In this document: one piece after another, positions 16,545-25,137 of the stretch
Position numbering within the stretch: the stretch's first letter is position 1
Layout of the letters: every line of letters begins with the position of its first letter
Origin: Pseudomonas marginalis
GTDB lineage: Bacteria > Pseudomonadota > Gammaproteobacteria > Pseudomonadales > Pseudomonadaceae
Assembly (NCBI RefSeq): GCF_008692035.1
Contig: NZ_VTFG01000002.1
Coordinates: forward strand, 1,984,001-2,048,000
Length of the DNA: 64,000 nt
Direction: 5' to 3'
Position numbers and translations under genes: made by a program
Notes under the pieces: model-generated
Database searches by the model: none
What the model saw: the letters and a program-made list of their open reading frames with translations, nothing else
Told to the model about the DNA's origin: nothing

Positions 16545-17936
16545 TCAATTCAGCACCGCAGCGCCCACTCTCTGCGCCTTGCGACGGCTGGACACAATCA
16601 ACCCCGCCGCCACTACCAGCAAGCTCAAGACCCCAGTCGCGATGATCTCGACCCGATGCGCTTCCTGGAACAGCATGATGGTCAATGTGCCGACGATGAA
16701 TACCATCACCACGTAAGTCAGGCCTGGGAACAGCCACATCTTGAAGACAATTTTCTCGCCCGCCGCCATGCGCTTCTGGCGCATGCGCAATTGCGACACC
16801 GCAATCACCAGGTACACCAGCAGCGCGATGGCGCCGGAGCTGGCCAGCAGGAATTCGAACACCGCTGCCGGCGCCACGTAGTTGGCAAATACCGCCAGGA
16901 ACGCCGCGCCGGTGGACAGCAATACCGCCCAGTAAGGCGTGCCGCTCTTGTTGGTGCGCTTGGCCACGGCCGGTGCATCGCCGCGACGGCCCAGGGAGAA
17001 CAGCATGCGCGAAGCGGTGTACAGCGCCGAGTTCAGGCAGCTGGTCACGGCAACCAGGACCACCAGGTCGACGATCAGCTTGGCGTTCGGGATACCCATG
17101 CGTTCCAGCACGGTCTGGTAGGAACCTACCGCCGCCAGGGTCGGATCATTCCAAGGCACCAGGGACACGACGATGAAGATCGACAACAGGTAGAACAAAC
17201 CAATCCGCCAGATCACCGAGTTGGTGGCCTTGGTGATTTGCTGGCCTGGGTTCTTCGATTCAGCGGCGGCGATGGTGACGATCTCGGTGCCCATGAAGGA
17301 GAACATGGTGGTCAGGATCGCGGCCAATACCGCGCCCATGCCGTTGGGCATAAAGCCTTGGGTGTCAAAGAGGTGGGAAACGCCGCTGACCTGGCTGGTC
17401 GGCAGGAAGCCGAAAATTGCCGCCAGGCCGAGGATCACAAAGCCCACGATCGCCACGACCTTGATCAACGCGAACCAGAACTCAAACTCACCGTAGTTCT
17501 TCACGCTGAACAGGTTGGTCGCCGTCAGCAGCAACGTGATGACCAGCGTGAAGGCCCAGATGGCCACATCCGGGAACCAGGCGTGGAGAATGGTCGCGGC
17601 GGCGTTGGCTTCCAATGGAATCACCAGCACCCAGAACCACCAGTACAGCCAGCCGATGGTAAAGCCGGCCCAGTGACCGATCGCACGGTCGGCGTAGGTG
17701 GAGAACGAACCGGTGTCCGGCGACGCCACGGCCATTTCGGCCAGCATGCGCATCACCAAGACCACCAGCGTACCCGCTGCGGCATACGCCAGCAGGACCG
17801 CAGGGCCGGCGGCAGCAATCGCGTGGCCGGAGCCGACAAACAAACCGGCACCAATGACGCCGGCAATCGACAGCATGGTGACGTGACGCGGTTTGAGCCC
17901 CTGTTCGAGGTCATTGGAGCTTTGCGTACTACTCAT
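16545..17936 (-). CDS. gabP: GABA permease (APC family amino acid permease)
   Basis: 463 residues from the ATG at 17936, which is preceded by AAGGTG; the frame extends to 18089 but without a plausible start. Twelve membrane segments are predicted. The start is typical of GabP (MSSTQSSNDLEQGLKPRHVTML), followed by the APC motif SIAGVIGAGLFVGSGHAIAAAGPAVLLAY and SPDTGSFSTYADRAIGHWAGF. GabP imports 4-aminobutyrate with protons. No gabT/gabD genes are adjacent here, so the specific substrate rests on similarity to the well-known Pseudomonas protein; the family is certain. Confidence 0.88.
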   Translation of the reverse strand: MSSTQSSNDLEQGLKPRHVTMLSIAGVIGAGLFVGSGHAIAAAGPAVLLAYAAAGTLVVLVMRMLAEMAVASPDTGSFSTYADRAIGHWAGFTIGWLYWWFWVLVIPLEANAAATILHAWFPDVAIWAFTLVITLLLTATNLFSVKNYGEFEFWFALIKVVAIVGFVILGLAAIFGFLPTSQVSGVSHLFDTQGFMPNGMGAVLAAILTTMFSFMGTEIVTIAAAESKNPGQQITKATNSVIWRIGLFYLLSIFIVVSLVPWNDPTLAAVGSYQTVLERMGIPNAKLIVDLVVLVAVTSCLNSALYTASRMLFSLGRRGDAPAVAKRTNKSGTPYWAVLLSTGAAFLAVFANYVAPAAVFEFLLASSGAIALLVYLVIAVSQLRMRQKRMAAGEKIVFKMWLFPGLTYVVMVFIVGTLTIMLFQEAHRVEIIATGVLSLLVVAAGLIVSSRRKAQRVGAAVLN

Positions 17937-18491
17937 TGACACACCTTTGCGAGGAATTGCGAAAACGGTCCGCCCGGCCTGGGCTCTTCCTCGTGAAAAG
18001 AAACCAACAGGGCGTTCTTTATTTTTTACGCAAGATTTGCGCCAAAATGTTACAAAACCGCGATTGACGCGGCCTGCAGGACGATTCACCAGTCATCGCA
18101 AGTCATTGAGAACAATGGCATTCCGCTATAGCGTTACCGTGCGACTCACTTTCAAGACGAACAAGTGCACCAAAACCACACACGAAAAGTAAGCAGCGCG
18201 CCATAAAAGGGCCGATAGCTACCGTTTGCCCGTTTAACCCTTCCAACACCCGGCCAAAGCTGGCACCATCGCGCCCTTTTTCACGCGAAGCCTGCGGATT
18301 CACGGGTTAAAACGGTTGTTCGGTTGTTGATGGCGCGACACCCTGCTGTGCCGATGCGACACCCTGCCGCACACCGCCCGTTTACCGCCCGCCGCGCTGT
18401 TGGCCGCCATCAGGACGCTATGCTAGCTTGGCGCCTCGCCAGGAAGGCGGCCCAACAGCGAAGATCGCAATGAACACAATGAGGACCCCAC
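17937..18491. other. Intergenic region between gabP and the ABC importer
   Basis: No credible gene. The region contains divergent promoters for gabP and for the ABC importer operon. Its notable element is a 21-base tandem repeat at 18335-18376, described separately. The start-proximal part has GAGGACC before the ATPase start codon. Confidence 0.5.
18335..18376. repeat. Two direct repeats at 21-base spacing, possible operator
   Basis: The 12-base word GCGACACCCTGC occurs at 18335-18346 and again at 18356-18367, so the copies are 21 bases apart, two helical turns. It is located about 120-155 bases before the ABC importer start, where an activator could bind two same-face sites. No known regulator consensus was recognised. 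Confidence 0.5.
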
Positions 18492-19265
18492 ATGGCCGAG
18501 GCCACGCCCGCGCTTGAAATCCGCAACTTGCATAAACGCTATGGTGAGCTGGAGGTACTCAAAGGTATCTCGCTGACCGCTCGCGACGGCGATGTGATCT
18601 CGATCCTGGGTTCCTCCGGTTCCGGCAAGTCCACGTTCCTGCGCTGCATCAACCTGCTGGAAAACCCGCACCAGGGCCAGATCCTCGTGGCCGGCGAAGA
18701 ACTCAAGCTCAAGGCCGCGAAAAACGGCGAGCTGCAGGCCGCCGACGGCAAGCAGATCAACCGCCTGCGCAGCGAAATCGGTTTTGTGTTTCAAAACTTT
18801 AACCTGTGGCCGCACATGAGCATCCTCGACAACATCATCGAGGCCCCTCGCCGTGTGCTCGGCCAGAGCAAGGCCGAGGCCATGGAAGTGGCCGAAGCCC
18901 TGCTGGACAAGGTCGGCATCGCCGACAAGCGTCATGCCTACCCCGCGCAATTGTCCGGCGGCCAGCAACAACGGGCGGCCATCGCGCGCACCCTGGCGAT
19001 GCAGCCCAAGGTCATCCTGTTCGACGAACCCACTTCAGCCCTTGACCCGGAAATGGTCCAGGAAGTACTTAATGTGATCCGCGCGCTGGCCGAAGAAGGC
19101 CGCACCATGCTGCTGGTCACTCACGAAATGGGCTTCGCCCGCCAGGTGTCCAGTGAAGTGGTGTTCCTCCACCAGGGCCTGATCGAAGAGCAAGGATCGC
19201 CACAGCAGGTGTTTGAAAACCCGCTTTCGGCGCGCTGCAAACAATTCATGTCCAGCAACCGCTAA
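18492..19265 (+). CDS. Polar amino acid ABC transporter ATP-binding protein (HisP/AotP-like)
   Basis: 257 residues. All ABC ATPase motifs are present: Walker A GSSGSGKST near residue 40, the Q-loop in FVFQNFNLWPHMS, the LSGGQQQR signature, Walker B VILFDEPTSALDPE and the H-loop in VTHEMGFA. The insertion LKLKAAKNGELQAADGKQ is shared with the histidine/lysine/arginine/ornithine importers. It is the first gene of a five-gene operon; its start is preceded by GAGGACC. It energises import by the two permeases encoded downstream. Confidence 0.95.
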   Translation: MAEATPALEIRNLHKRYGELEVLKGISLTARDGDVISILGSSGSGKSTFLRCINLLENPHQGQILVAGEELKLKAAKNGELQAADGKQINRLRSEIGFVFQNFNLWPHMSILDNIIEAPRRVLGQSKAEAMEVAEALLDKVGIADKRHAYPAQLSGGQQQRAAIARTLAMQPKVILFDEPTSALDPEMVQEVLNVIRALAEEGRTMLLVTHEMGFARQVSSEVVFLHQGLIEEQGSPQQVFENPLSARCKQFMSSNR

Positions 19266-19278
19266 CGGAGCAACATGC

Positions 19279-20031
19279 ATGCAGAACTATAAAAAATTCC
19301 TTCTGGCCGCGGCCGTCTCGATGGCGTTCAGCGCCACGGCCATGGCAGAAACCTTGACCATGGGGATCGAAGCGGCCTACCCGCCGTTCAACAATAAAGA
19401 CGCCAGCGGCCAAGTGGTCGGCTTCGACAAAGACATCGGCGACGCCCTGTGCGCCAAGATGAAAGTCGAGAAGTGCGACGTGTACGTGTCCGACTGGGAC
19501 GGCATCATCCCGGCCCTGAATGCCAAGAAATTCGACTTCCTGGTGTCCTCGCTGTCGATCACCGACGAGCGCAAGCAAGCCGTCGACTTCACCGACCCGT
19601 ACTACTCCAACAAGCTGCAGTTCATCGCGCCCAAAGCCACCGCAGACTTCAAGACCGACGCCGCCTACCTGAAGGGCAAGGTCATCGGCGCCCAACGCGC
19701 GACGCTGGCCGGTACCTACCTGGAAGACGAGCTGCCTGACACCGAAGCCAAGCTCTACGACACCCAGGAAAACGCCTACCTTGACCTGACGTCCGGCCGC
19801 CTCGACGGGATCCTCGCCGACAAGTACGTGCAGTACGAATGGCTCAAGAGCAAAGACGGTTCGGCCTACGAGTTCAAGGGCGACCCGGTTGTCGAGAGCG
19901 ACAAGATCGGTATCGCCGTACGCAAGGGCGACCCGCTGCGCGAGCGCCTGAACAAAGCCCTGGCAGAGATCAAGGCAGACGGCACCTACAAGAAGATCAA
20001 CGACAAGTACTTCCCGTTCAGCATCGAATGA
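19279..20031 (+). CDS. Periplasmic polar/basic amino acid-binding protein
   Basis: 250 residues from the ATG at 19279, 14 bases after the ATPase stop, with ACGGAG upstream. It has a signal peptide (MQNYKKFLLAAAVSMAFSATAMA). The mature protein matches the lysine/arginine/ornithine/histidine-binding family: TMGIEAAYPPFNNKD, GFDKDIGDALCAKM, DWDGIIPALNAKKFDFLVSSLSITDERK and the C-terminal GTYKKINDKYFPF. It would deliver a basic amino acid, or a related opine or guanidino compound, to the permeases. The ligand is inferred from family only. Confidence 0.93.
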   Translation: MQNYKKFLLAAAVSMAFSATAMAETLTMGIEAAYPPFNNKDASGQVVGFDKDIGDALCAKMKVEKCDVYVSDWDGIIPALNAKKFDFLVSSLSITDERKQAVDFTDPYYSNKLQFIAPKATADFKTDAAYLKGKVIGAQRATLAGTYLEDELPDTEAKLYDTQENAYLDLTSGRLDGILADKYVQYEWLKSKDGSAYEFKGDPVVESDKIGIAVRKGDPLRERLNKALAEIKADGTYKKINDKYFPFSIE

Positions 20032-20105
20032 CCTGAACGGCCTGCCCGGCGCGCTCACTTGAGCGCGCCGGCTTTCAGCAATGCCTGCCGCGATATGAAG
20101 ACACC

Positions 20106-20798
20106 ATGAATTTCGATCTCTACGGATTCGGCCCGGCGCTCGCTGCCGGCGCGCTGATGACCGTCAAACTGGCCCTCACGGCGTTATGCCTGGGGCTGGT
20201 ACTCGGCCTCGCCGGTGCCCTGGCCAAGACTTCCCCGTACAAGCCGTTGCAATGGCTGGGCGGTACTTACTCGACAATCGTTCGCGGTGTGCCGGAGCTG
20301 CTGTGGGTGCTGCTGATTTACTTCGGCACGATCAACGCCATGCGCTCACTGGGTGAGCTGCTCGACATTCCCGACCTGTCCCTCAGCGCCTTTGCCGCAG
20401 GCGTGATCGCCCTGGGCCTGTGTTTCGGCGCCTACGCCACGGAAGTGCTGCGTGGAGCGATCATCTCCATTCCCAAGGGCCACCGCGAAGCGGGTGTGGC
20501 GCTGGGCCTGTCGAAGTTTCGTATCTTTACCCGGTTGATCATGCCGCAGATGTGGCGCATCGCCCTGCCGGGCCTGGGCAATCTGTTCCTGATCCTGATG
20601 AAAGATACCGCGCTGGTCACGGTCATCGGCCTCGAAGAAATCATGCGCCATGCGCAGATCGCCGTGACCGTCACCAAACAGCCTTTCACCTTCTATATGG
20701 TCGCCGCGTTCATCTACCTGGGCCTGACATCGCTGTCGATGGTGGCCATGCACTTCCTGGAACAACGCGCCGCCCGCGGCTTCGTGAGGACGACGTAA
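20106..20798 (+). CDS. Polar amino acid ABC transporter permease (HisQ-like)
   Basis: 230 residues with about five membrane segments. It begins with the short MNFDLYGFGPALAAGALMTVKLALTAL typical of HisQ/AotQ. The EAA loop, which contacts the ATPase, is in GHREAGVALGLSKFRIFTRLIMPQMWRIALPGLGN. It forms a heterodimer with the permease whose start overlaps its stop. A 74-base gap separates it from the binding-protein gene and may contain a weak hairpin that lowers expression of the membrane parts. Confidence 0.93.
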   Translation: MNFDLYGFGPALAAGALMTVKLALTALCLGLVLGLAGALAKTSPYKPLQWLGGTYSTIVRGVPELLWVLLIYFGTINAMRSLGELLDIPDLSLSAFAAGVIALGLCFGAYATEVLRGAIISIPKGHREAGVALGLSKFRIFTRLIMPQMWRIALPGLGNLFLILMKDTALVTVIGLEEIMRHAQIAVTVTKQPFTFYMVAAFIYLGLTSLSMVAMHFLEQRAARGFVRTT

Positions 20799-21487
20799 TG
20801 GAATGGGAAGTCATCATCAAGTGGCTGCCGAAGTTTATCCAGGGCGCCATCCTGACCCTGGAGCTGGTGAGCATCGCTGTGATCCTCGGCCTGATCCTGG
20901 CCATCCCCCTGGGTATCGCGCGCTCGTCCAGGCACCTGTCTGTGCGCGCCCTGCCTTACGCCTATATCTTTTTCTTTCGCGGCACGCCGCTGCTGGTGCA
21001 GTTGTTCCTGGTCTATTACGGCCTGGCCCAATTCGACAGCATCCGCTCAAGCTTCATGTGGAAGTACCTGCGCGATCCGTTCTGGTGTGCCACCGCCACC
21101 ATGACGCTGCACACCGCCGCGTACATCGCCGAGATCCTGCGGGGCGCCATCCAGGCCATTCCGCCTGGGGAAATCGAAGCCGCCCGTGCGCTGGGCATGT
21201 CCAGGCCCAAGACGCTGTTCTACATCATCCTGCCCCGGGCCGCGCGCATCGGATTGCCGGCGTACAGCAACGAAGTGATCCTGATGCTCAAGGCCAGCTC
21301 GCTGGCGAGCACCGTGACCCTGCTGGAGCTGACCGGCATGGCCAGGACGATCATCGCGCGCAACTACCTGACGGTGGAGATGTTCTTCACCGCCGGCGTG
21401 TTCTACCTGCTGATCTCCTTCCTGCTGGTACGCGGCTTCAAGCTGCTGGAACGCTGGCTGCGCGTCGATGCCTGCCAGGGACGTTGA
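20798..21487 (+). CDS. Polar amino acid ABC transporter permease (HisM-like)
   Basis: 229 residues. The start overlaps the previous stop by one base (TAATG), so translation is coupled. Five membrane helices are predicted; the EAA loop is in PPGEIEAARALGMSRPKTLFYIILPRAARIGLPAYSNE, and the RGTPLLVQLFLVYYG segment is typical of HisM. It pairs with the preceding HisQ-like permease. Its 3' end overlaps the following methyltransferase gene by 20 bases. Confidence 0.93.
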   Translation: MEWEVIIKWLPKFIQGAILTLELVSIAVILGLILAIPLGIARSSRHLSVRALPYAYIFFFRGTPLLVQLFLVYYGLAQFDSIRSSFMWKYLRDPFWCATATMTLHTAAYIAEILRGAIQAIPPGEIEAARALGMSRPKTLFYIILPRAARIGLPAYSNEVILMLKASSLASTVTLLELTGMARTIIARNYLTVEMFFTAGVFYLLISFLLVRGFKLLERWLRVDACQGR

Positions 21488-22655
21488 AGCCCGCTTCAAG
21501 GCGCTGGATGCGTTTCTGATCGAGCACCAAGGGCTGTGGCGACCACGGCCCTTTGTGCATCGGCAACTGACTTGGGAAACCGAGCATCCGCAACTGGCCC
21601 GATGGCTGCGTCAACGCTCGTTGTCCGACGCGGAAACCAGCCATAACCATCCCCACACCCTACCCGCGCCGGCGCCTTTTCCCTCACTGGCCCGCGAAGC
21701 CCTGCGCCTCAGTGCTGTGGATAAGTTACCGAAGCAGCCCCTGCAACCCGCGGCGCGCCGCCTGAATGTCGACGTACCCGGGCGCAAGTGGCAGCAAATC
21801 GAAGCCTTCGGCGCCGCGCTGCAGTTTGCGCAAACACCCCGGCATTGGCTGGACTGGTGCGCCGGCAAGGGCCACCTCGGCCGCCGCCTGCTGCACACCG
21901 GCCAGCAACTGACCTGCCTGGAATACGACCCGGCGCTGATCGCGGCAGGCCAGGCCTTGAGCGACCACCACGGCCTGCCCGTCACCCATCGCCTGCAAGA
22001 TGTCATGGCAGACGTGGCCCTTGACCCCGAGCACACCCCCGTCGCCCTGCATGCCTGCGGCGACCTGCATGTGCGCCTGCTGCAACTGGCCAGTGCCGCC
22101 GGCTGCAAGCAACTGGCCGTAGCGCCGTGCTGCTACAACCGCATCCACGCGAGCGCCTACCAACCGCTGTCCGAAGCGGGCCGTGCTTCCACCTTGCAGC
22201 TGTCGGTCGACGACCTTGGCCTGCCCCTCAGCGAAACCGTTACGGCCGGCAAACGCGTGCGCCTGCAACGGGACATCTCCATGGCCCGCCGCCTGGGCTT
22301 CGATCAGTTACAACGCCAATTACGCCACTGCGACGAGTACCTGCCCACACCGTCCCTGCCCGCCGGTTGGCTGGACAAACCCTTCGCCGACTACTGCCAG
22401 GCGTTGGCCAGCCTCAAAGGGTTATCCACAGGTGAACAGGATTGGACGGCGCTGGAGGCGCACGGCTGGCAACGGTTGGCCGAGGTCAGGAACCTGGAGT
22501 TGCTGCGTGGGCTGTTTCGGCGCTCACTTGAGCTGTGGCTGGTCCTGGATCGGGCACTGTTTCTGGCCGAACGTGGCTACAGGGTCGAGGTGGGCACCTT
22601 TTGCGAAACCGCACTGACACCACGCAACTTGATGGTGCTTGCCGAGCGCGATTAA
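21468..22655 (+). CDS. SAM-dependent methyltransferase (Methyltransf_32-like)
   Basis: 395 residues. The SAM-binding glycine motif is HWLDWCAGKGHLGRRLL near residue 125, followed by an acidic residue at the next strand (TCLEYDP). Later, VALHACGDLHVRLL and LAVAPCCYNRI match the pattern of the GSTCD-like methyltransferase group. The target is unknown. The start lies within the last 20 bases of the permease gene, so it is likely read from the same mRNA, though a functional link with amino acid import is not evident. Confidence 0.85.
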   Translation: MPARDVEARFKALDAFLIEHQGLWRPRPFVHRQLTWETEHPQLARWLRQRSLSDAETSHNHPHTLPAPAPFPSLAREALRLSAVDKLPKQPLQPAARRLNVDVPGRKWQQIEAFGAALQFAQTPRHWLDWCAGKGHLGRRLLHTGQQLTCLEYDPALIAAGQALSDHHGLPVTHRLQDVMADVALDPEHTPVALHACGDLHVRLLQLASAAGCKQLAVAPCCYNRIHASAYQPLSEAGRASTLQLSVDDLGLPLSETVTAGKRVRLQRDISMARRLGFDQLQRQLRHCDEYLPTPSLPAGWLDKPFADYCQALASLKGLSTGEQDWTALEAHGWQRLAEVRNLELLRGLFRRSLELWLVLDRALFLAERGYRVEVGTFCETALTPRNLMVLAERD

Positions 22656-22895
22656 GGGGCAGAATTGTCGCACCCCAGCCTGTGGATAACTCTGTTGATG
22701 GAATCGTTACAAGGCCTGTGGTCATCTGCGCTACAGGCAAAAAGCCACGTTGTTCATTTTTTGTTCACAGAATAAAACGCACGTAAAACAGGCAGTTGCG
22801 GGGTGATGAGAATGGCTCCACAACCTGATCATTTCGCGACAGCCCAAACAACCAATTGTGCATAAGCATCTGGCGTCAAGGACATAAACCGGCAT

Positions 22896-23825
22896 TTACA
22901 GTTGCTTTTTGCGGGCAATCAGCAGGCGGCAAAGCTCATTGATATCGTCACCGGCCAGGCTCAACGCCTGGCTGTCCAGCGGGTCGGCACCGAACGCCAG
23001 GGCTTCGCTGATCCCTACGTCGTGATGCACCTCAAACGGCTCTTTCGTCCCCAGGCGCTGCCGGAATGCCTCAACCATATCCAGGCTGAAGGCGCTGTCC
23101 TCATCCAACTGGTTAAGCACGTAGTGAACGTGCGGCGCCCGGTCGCGCCCAAGGTGCGGCGCCAGCAGCCCATCGAGTTGGTCCAGGGTTCCCAGGGACG
23201 CCGCGTCGGCCTGGGCGATCACCAGCACCACATCCGCCACGCTCACGGCTTGGTGGAAATAGACGCTGTTACCGGCGGGGGTATCGAGGATCACCGTGTG
23301 GCGGGCGTCCAGGCCCAAGGCGTACAGCCGCTGCGCCAGCCAGTACGGTTCATGTTTCAGCCAGCGCTGCAGGGTGTCCTGCTGCTGGATATCGGTGTCG
23401 CCAAAGGTAATGACGCGGCTGCCGACAAAACCAGGCTGCTGGATGTGTTTCCAATGCGCATTCTGCAGGCTGGCGAGGCCGATGCCCGGAGAGGTCGGAG
23501 CGACACCGAAGTGACGGCGCAAGGCGTTTTGCGGGTCCAGGTCCACCGCCACCACCGATTCGCCCAGGCGCTGCAAACCACTGCTCAACAGGGTGGCCAG
23601 GGTGCTGCGCCCCACGCCTCCGTTGACCGACACCAGCGCCACCACGCAAGGGCGCCGCTCGGCCTTCTCCATCAGCGCGGACTGTACAGTGGAATCCTGA
23701 GGGGGAAAGGGGGTGCCATCCTCCACGGGAATGCTGCCAAAAAAGTGCAGTCGCGAATTCAGGCCAAGGGGGTCACGGCTGACATCTTTGCCAAGCAGAG
23801 CAAGAAGACCGTCGGTAAAGCTCAT
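22896..23825 (-). CDS. wssJ: WssJ, MinD/ParA-like cellulose-biosynthesis protein (BcsQ family)
   Basis: 309 residues, with GAGGAG ahead of the ATG. It is a paralog of WssA: the C-terminal 250 residues align closely, including the deviant Walker A region, VVAVDLDPQNALRRHFGV and the ILDTPAGNSVYFHQAVSVADVVLVI block. The P-loop region reads NGGVGRST at residues 68-75, so both lysines of the deviant Walker A motif are changed. In SBW25 wssJ is the last wss gene and is thought to help position the cellulose machinery. Here it is 175 bases after wssI, and its upstream region shares elements with that of wssA, so it probably has its own promoter. Confidence 0.92.
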   Translation of the reverse strand: MSFTDGLLALLGKDVSRDPLGLNSRLHFFGSIPVEDGTPFPPQDSTVQSALMEKAERRPCVVALVSVNGGVGRSTLATLLSSGLQRLGESVVAVDLDPQNALRRHFGVAPTSPGIGLASLQNAHWKHIQQPGFVGSRVITFGDTDIQQQDTLQRWLKHEPYWLAQRLYALGLDARHTVILDTPAGNSVYFHQAVSVADVVLVIAQADAASLGTLDQLDGLLAPHLGRDRAPHVHYVLNQLDEDSAFSLDMVEAFRQRLGTKEPFEVHHDVGISEALAFGADPLDSQALSLAGDDINELCRLLIARKKQL

Positions 23826-23942
23826 AGCGCACCCTCCTCACGGCGAAGCTTAAAGACGTGAAAAGGTCAGCTGATACGACTGCTTACCGCAGGTCTTCTT
23901 ATGGTCGCCCTTGTGCAGGCAGTCTGCTTCAAGCGCACAAAA

Positions 23943-23959
23943 GTGTCATTATTTTGATG
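23943..23959 (-). promoter_or_regulatory. Conserved upstream element of wssJ, possible FleQ-type site
   Basis: On the plus strand this reads GTGTCATTATTTTGATG. It lies 118 bases upstream of the wssJ start. The same word, with one change, lies 119 bases upstream of the wssA start (38581-38597). It agrees at about ten of fourteen positions with the FleQ-box consensus GTCANTAAATTGAC. A second shared block is nearer the gene at about 23849-23872. Confidence 0.5.
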
Positions 23960-24000
23960 GATAAGCCGTCTATTTTTTAGATAAACGGTAAAGCGTCAAA

Positions 24001-25125
24001 TTACCGACCAATACTGATCGTGTCGTAGGGAGTCTGCAGATCCCGCTCTGGAATTTCCCAAATCAACAACTTCGGCGGGGTTTGCTTGAACGCCGGGCTG
24101 TCGAAGTACGCCTTGGCTGCGCCGGAGAACTCGCCGCCGTCCTTGCTGAAATTGCCCACGGGAGCGTTCAGGGCTTTCTGCAGGAAGCCGACAAAGTTGG
24201 AATTGCGCGAGAACGAAGTCCCGATCAGTGCCACATTGGGCAACCCGGCGTCGCCGAACAGGTCATCAGTGTTGCTGGTGGCGCCACCCGCTTCGTGGGC
24301 GGAGCTGGCCGCGACCGATTCCCCCGGGGGCTGCAACTTCGGCGGTAACCAGTCGAGACCGGCCAGGCGCACCAGATCACCGGGGCGCACGGCAAGCGGT
24401 GCCTGGGTGATCTCAAAGGTTTGCTCGGGCGTAGCCTTGATCTCACGTTGCTGGATGCGTTTTGCCAGCGCCTGGGCGCCGGCGTTGGAGCCGATTTCGC
24501 TCCAGTGGGTGTCGGTGCGCAGGTATGCCTCGGGCCCGAGGGGTTTTAAGGTATCGGTGAGGTCCAGCGCGGACACGCCAGCGGCCTGCAAAGTGGCCGT
24601 CCAGTCCTGAATCCGGCTGTTGAGCACTGCCGGTCGGTACACGCCACACAGCTGGGCAACCGCAATGCGGCTCTTGTCCGGTACCACCACCACTTGCAGC
24701 TCGATACCTTTTTCACCCAGTTGCCGCTGCAGGTCGATCACGGCCTGGGCCTTGGTCTGTGCGTTGGCTTGGGCGTGGCGGTTGATGCGCAGTTCATCGC
24801 TGATAAACAGCCAGCCCGGGCAACCCGGCCGCACGCGTGGGCCGGTGTCGCCGAACGCCAGCCAGCTTGCGCCACGTTCCAGGTTGGCCGCCTGGATCGC
24901 CATCGGCGCCTTGGCCAGTTCCTTGGCGAAACGGTGGGTCAACTCACCGTGCAGCAGCATGTCGCTGTCGACCTTGGCGGGCAAGAAGCTGATCGGCCCC
25001 TTCACCATCAGCCAGGCACAGGACAGCAGCCCCGCCGCCAGGAAGGGTACCAGCACCCAGGCCGCCAGGGGGCTGGTGCGAACAGCCAAGTCGCTCGGAG
25101 GAGTCGGCGCGGTAGGAGCGGGCAT
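24001..25125 (-). CDS. wssI: WssI, AlgJ/AlgX-like cellulose acetylation protein
   Basis: 374 residues. One membrane helix near residues 18-40 anchors it; the rest is periplasmic. SGNH-hydrolase-like motifs are visible: DTHWSEIGSNAGAQALA with the Asp-x-His pair, and the Ser in VALIGTSFSRNSNFVGFL. These match AlgJ/AlgX proteins, which attach acetyl groups to alginate. In the wss operon the partner exopolymer is cellulose. It starts 12 bases after wssH. It probably takes acetyl groups passed across the membrane by WssH. Confidence 0.93.
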   Translation of the reverse strand: MPAPTAPTPPSDLAVRTSPLAAWVLVPFLAAGLLSCAWLMVKGPISFLPAKVDSDMLLHGELTHRFAKELAKAPMAIQAANLERGASWLAFGDTGPRVRPGCPGWLFISDELRINRHAQANAQTKAQAVIDLQRQLGEKGIELQVVVVPDKSRIAVAQLCGVYRPAVLNSRIQDWTATLQAAGVSALDLTDTLKPLGPEAYLRTDTHWSEIGSNAGAQALAKRIQQREIKATPEQTFEITQAPLAVRPGDLVRLAGLDWLPPKLQPPGESVAASSAHEAGGATSNTDDLFGDAGLPNVALIGTSFSRNSNFVGFLQKALNAPVGNFSKDGGEFSGAAKAYFDSPAFKQTPPKLLIWEIPERDLQTPYDTISIGR

Positions 25126-25137
25126 GGTCGGGCGTCC

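Noticed and set aside
16407..17939. Plus-strand open frame of 510 codons
   Set aside because: Antisense to gabP; the GabP protein is unambiguous.
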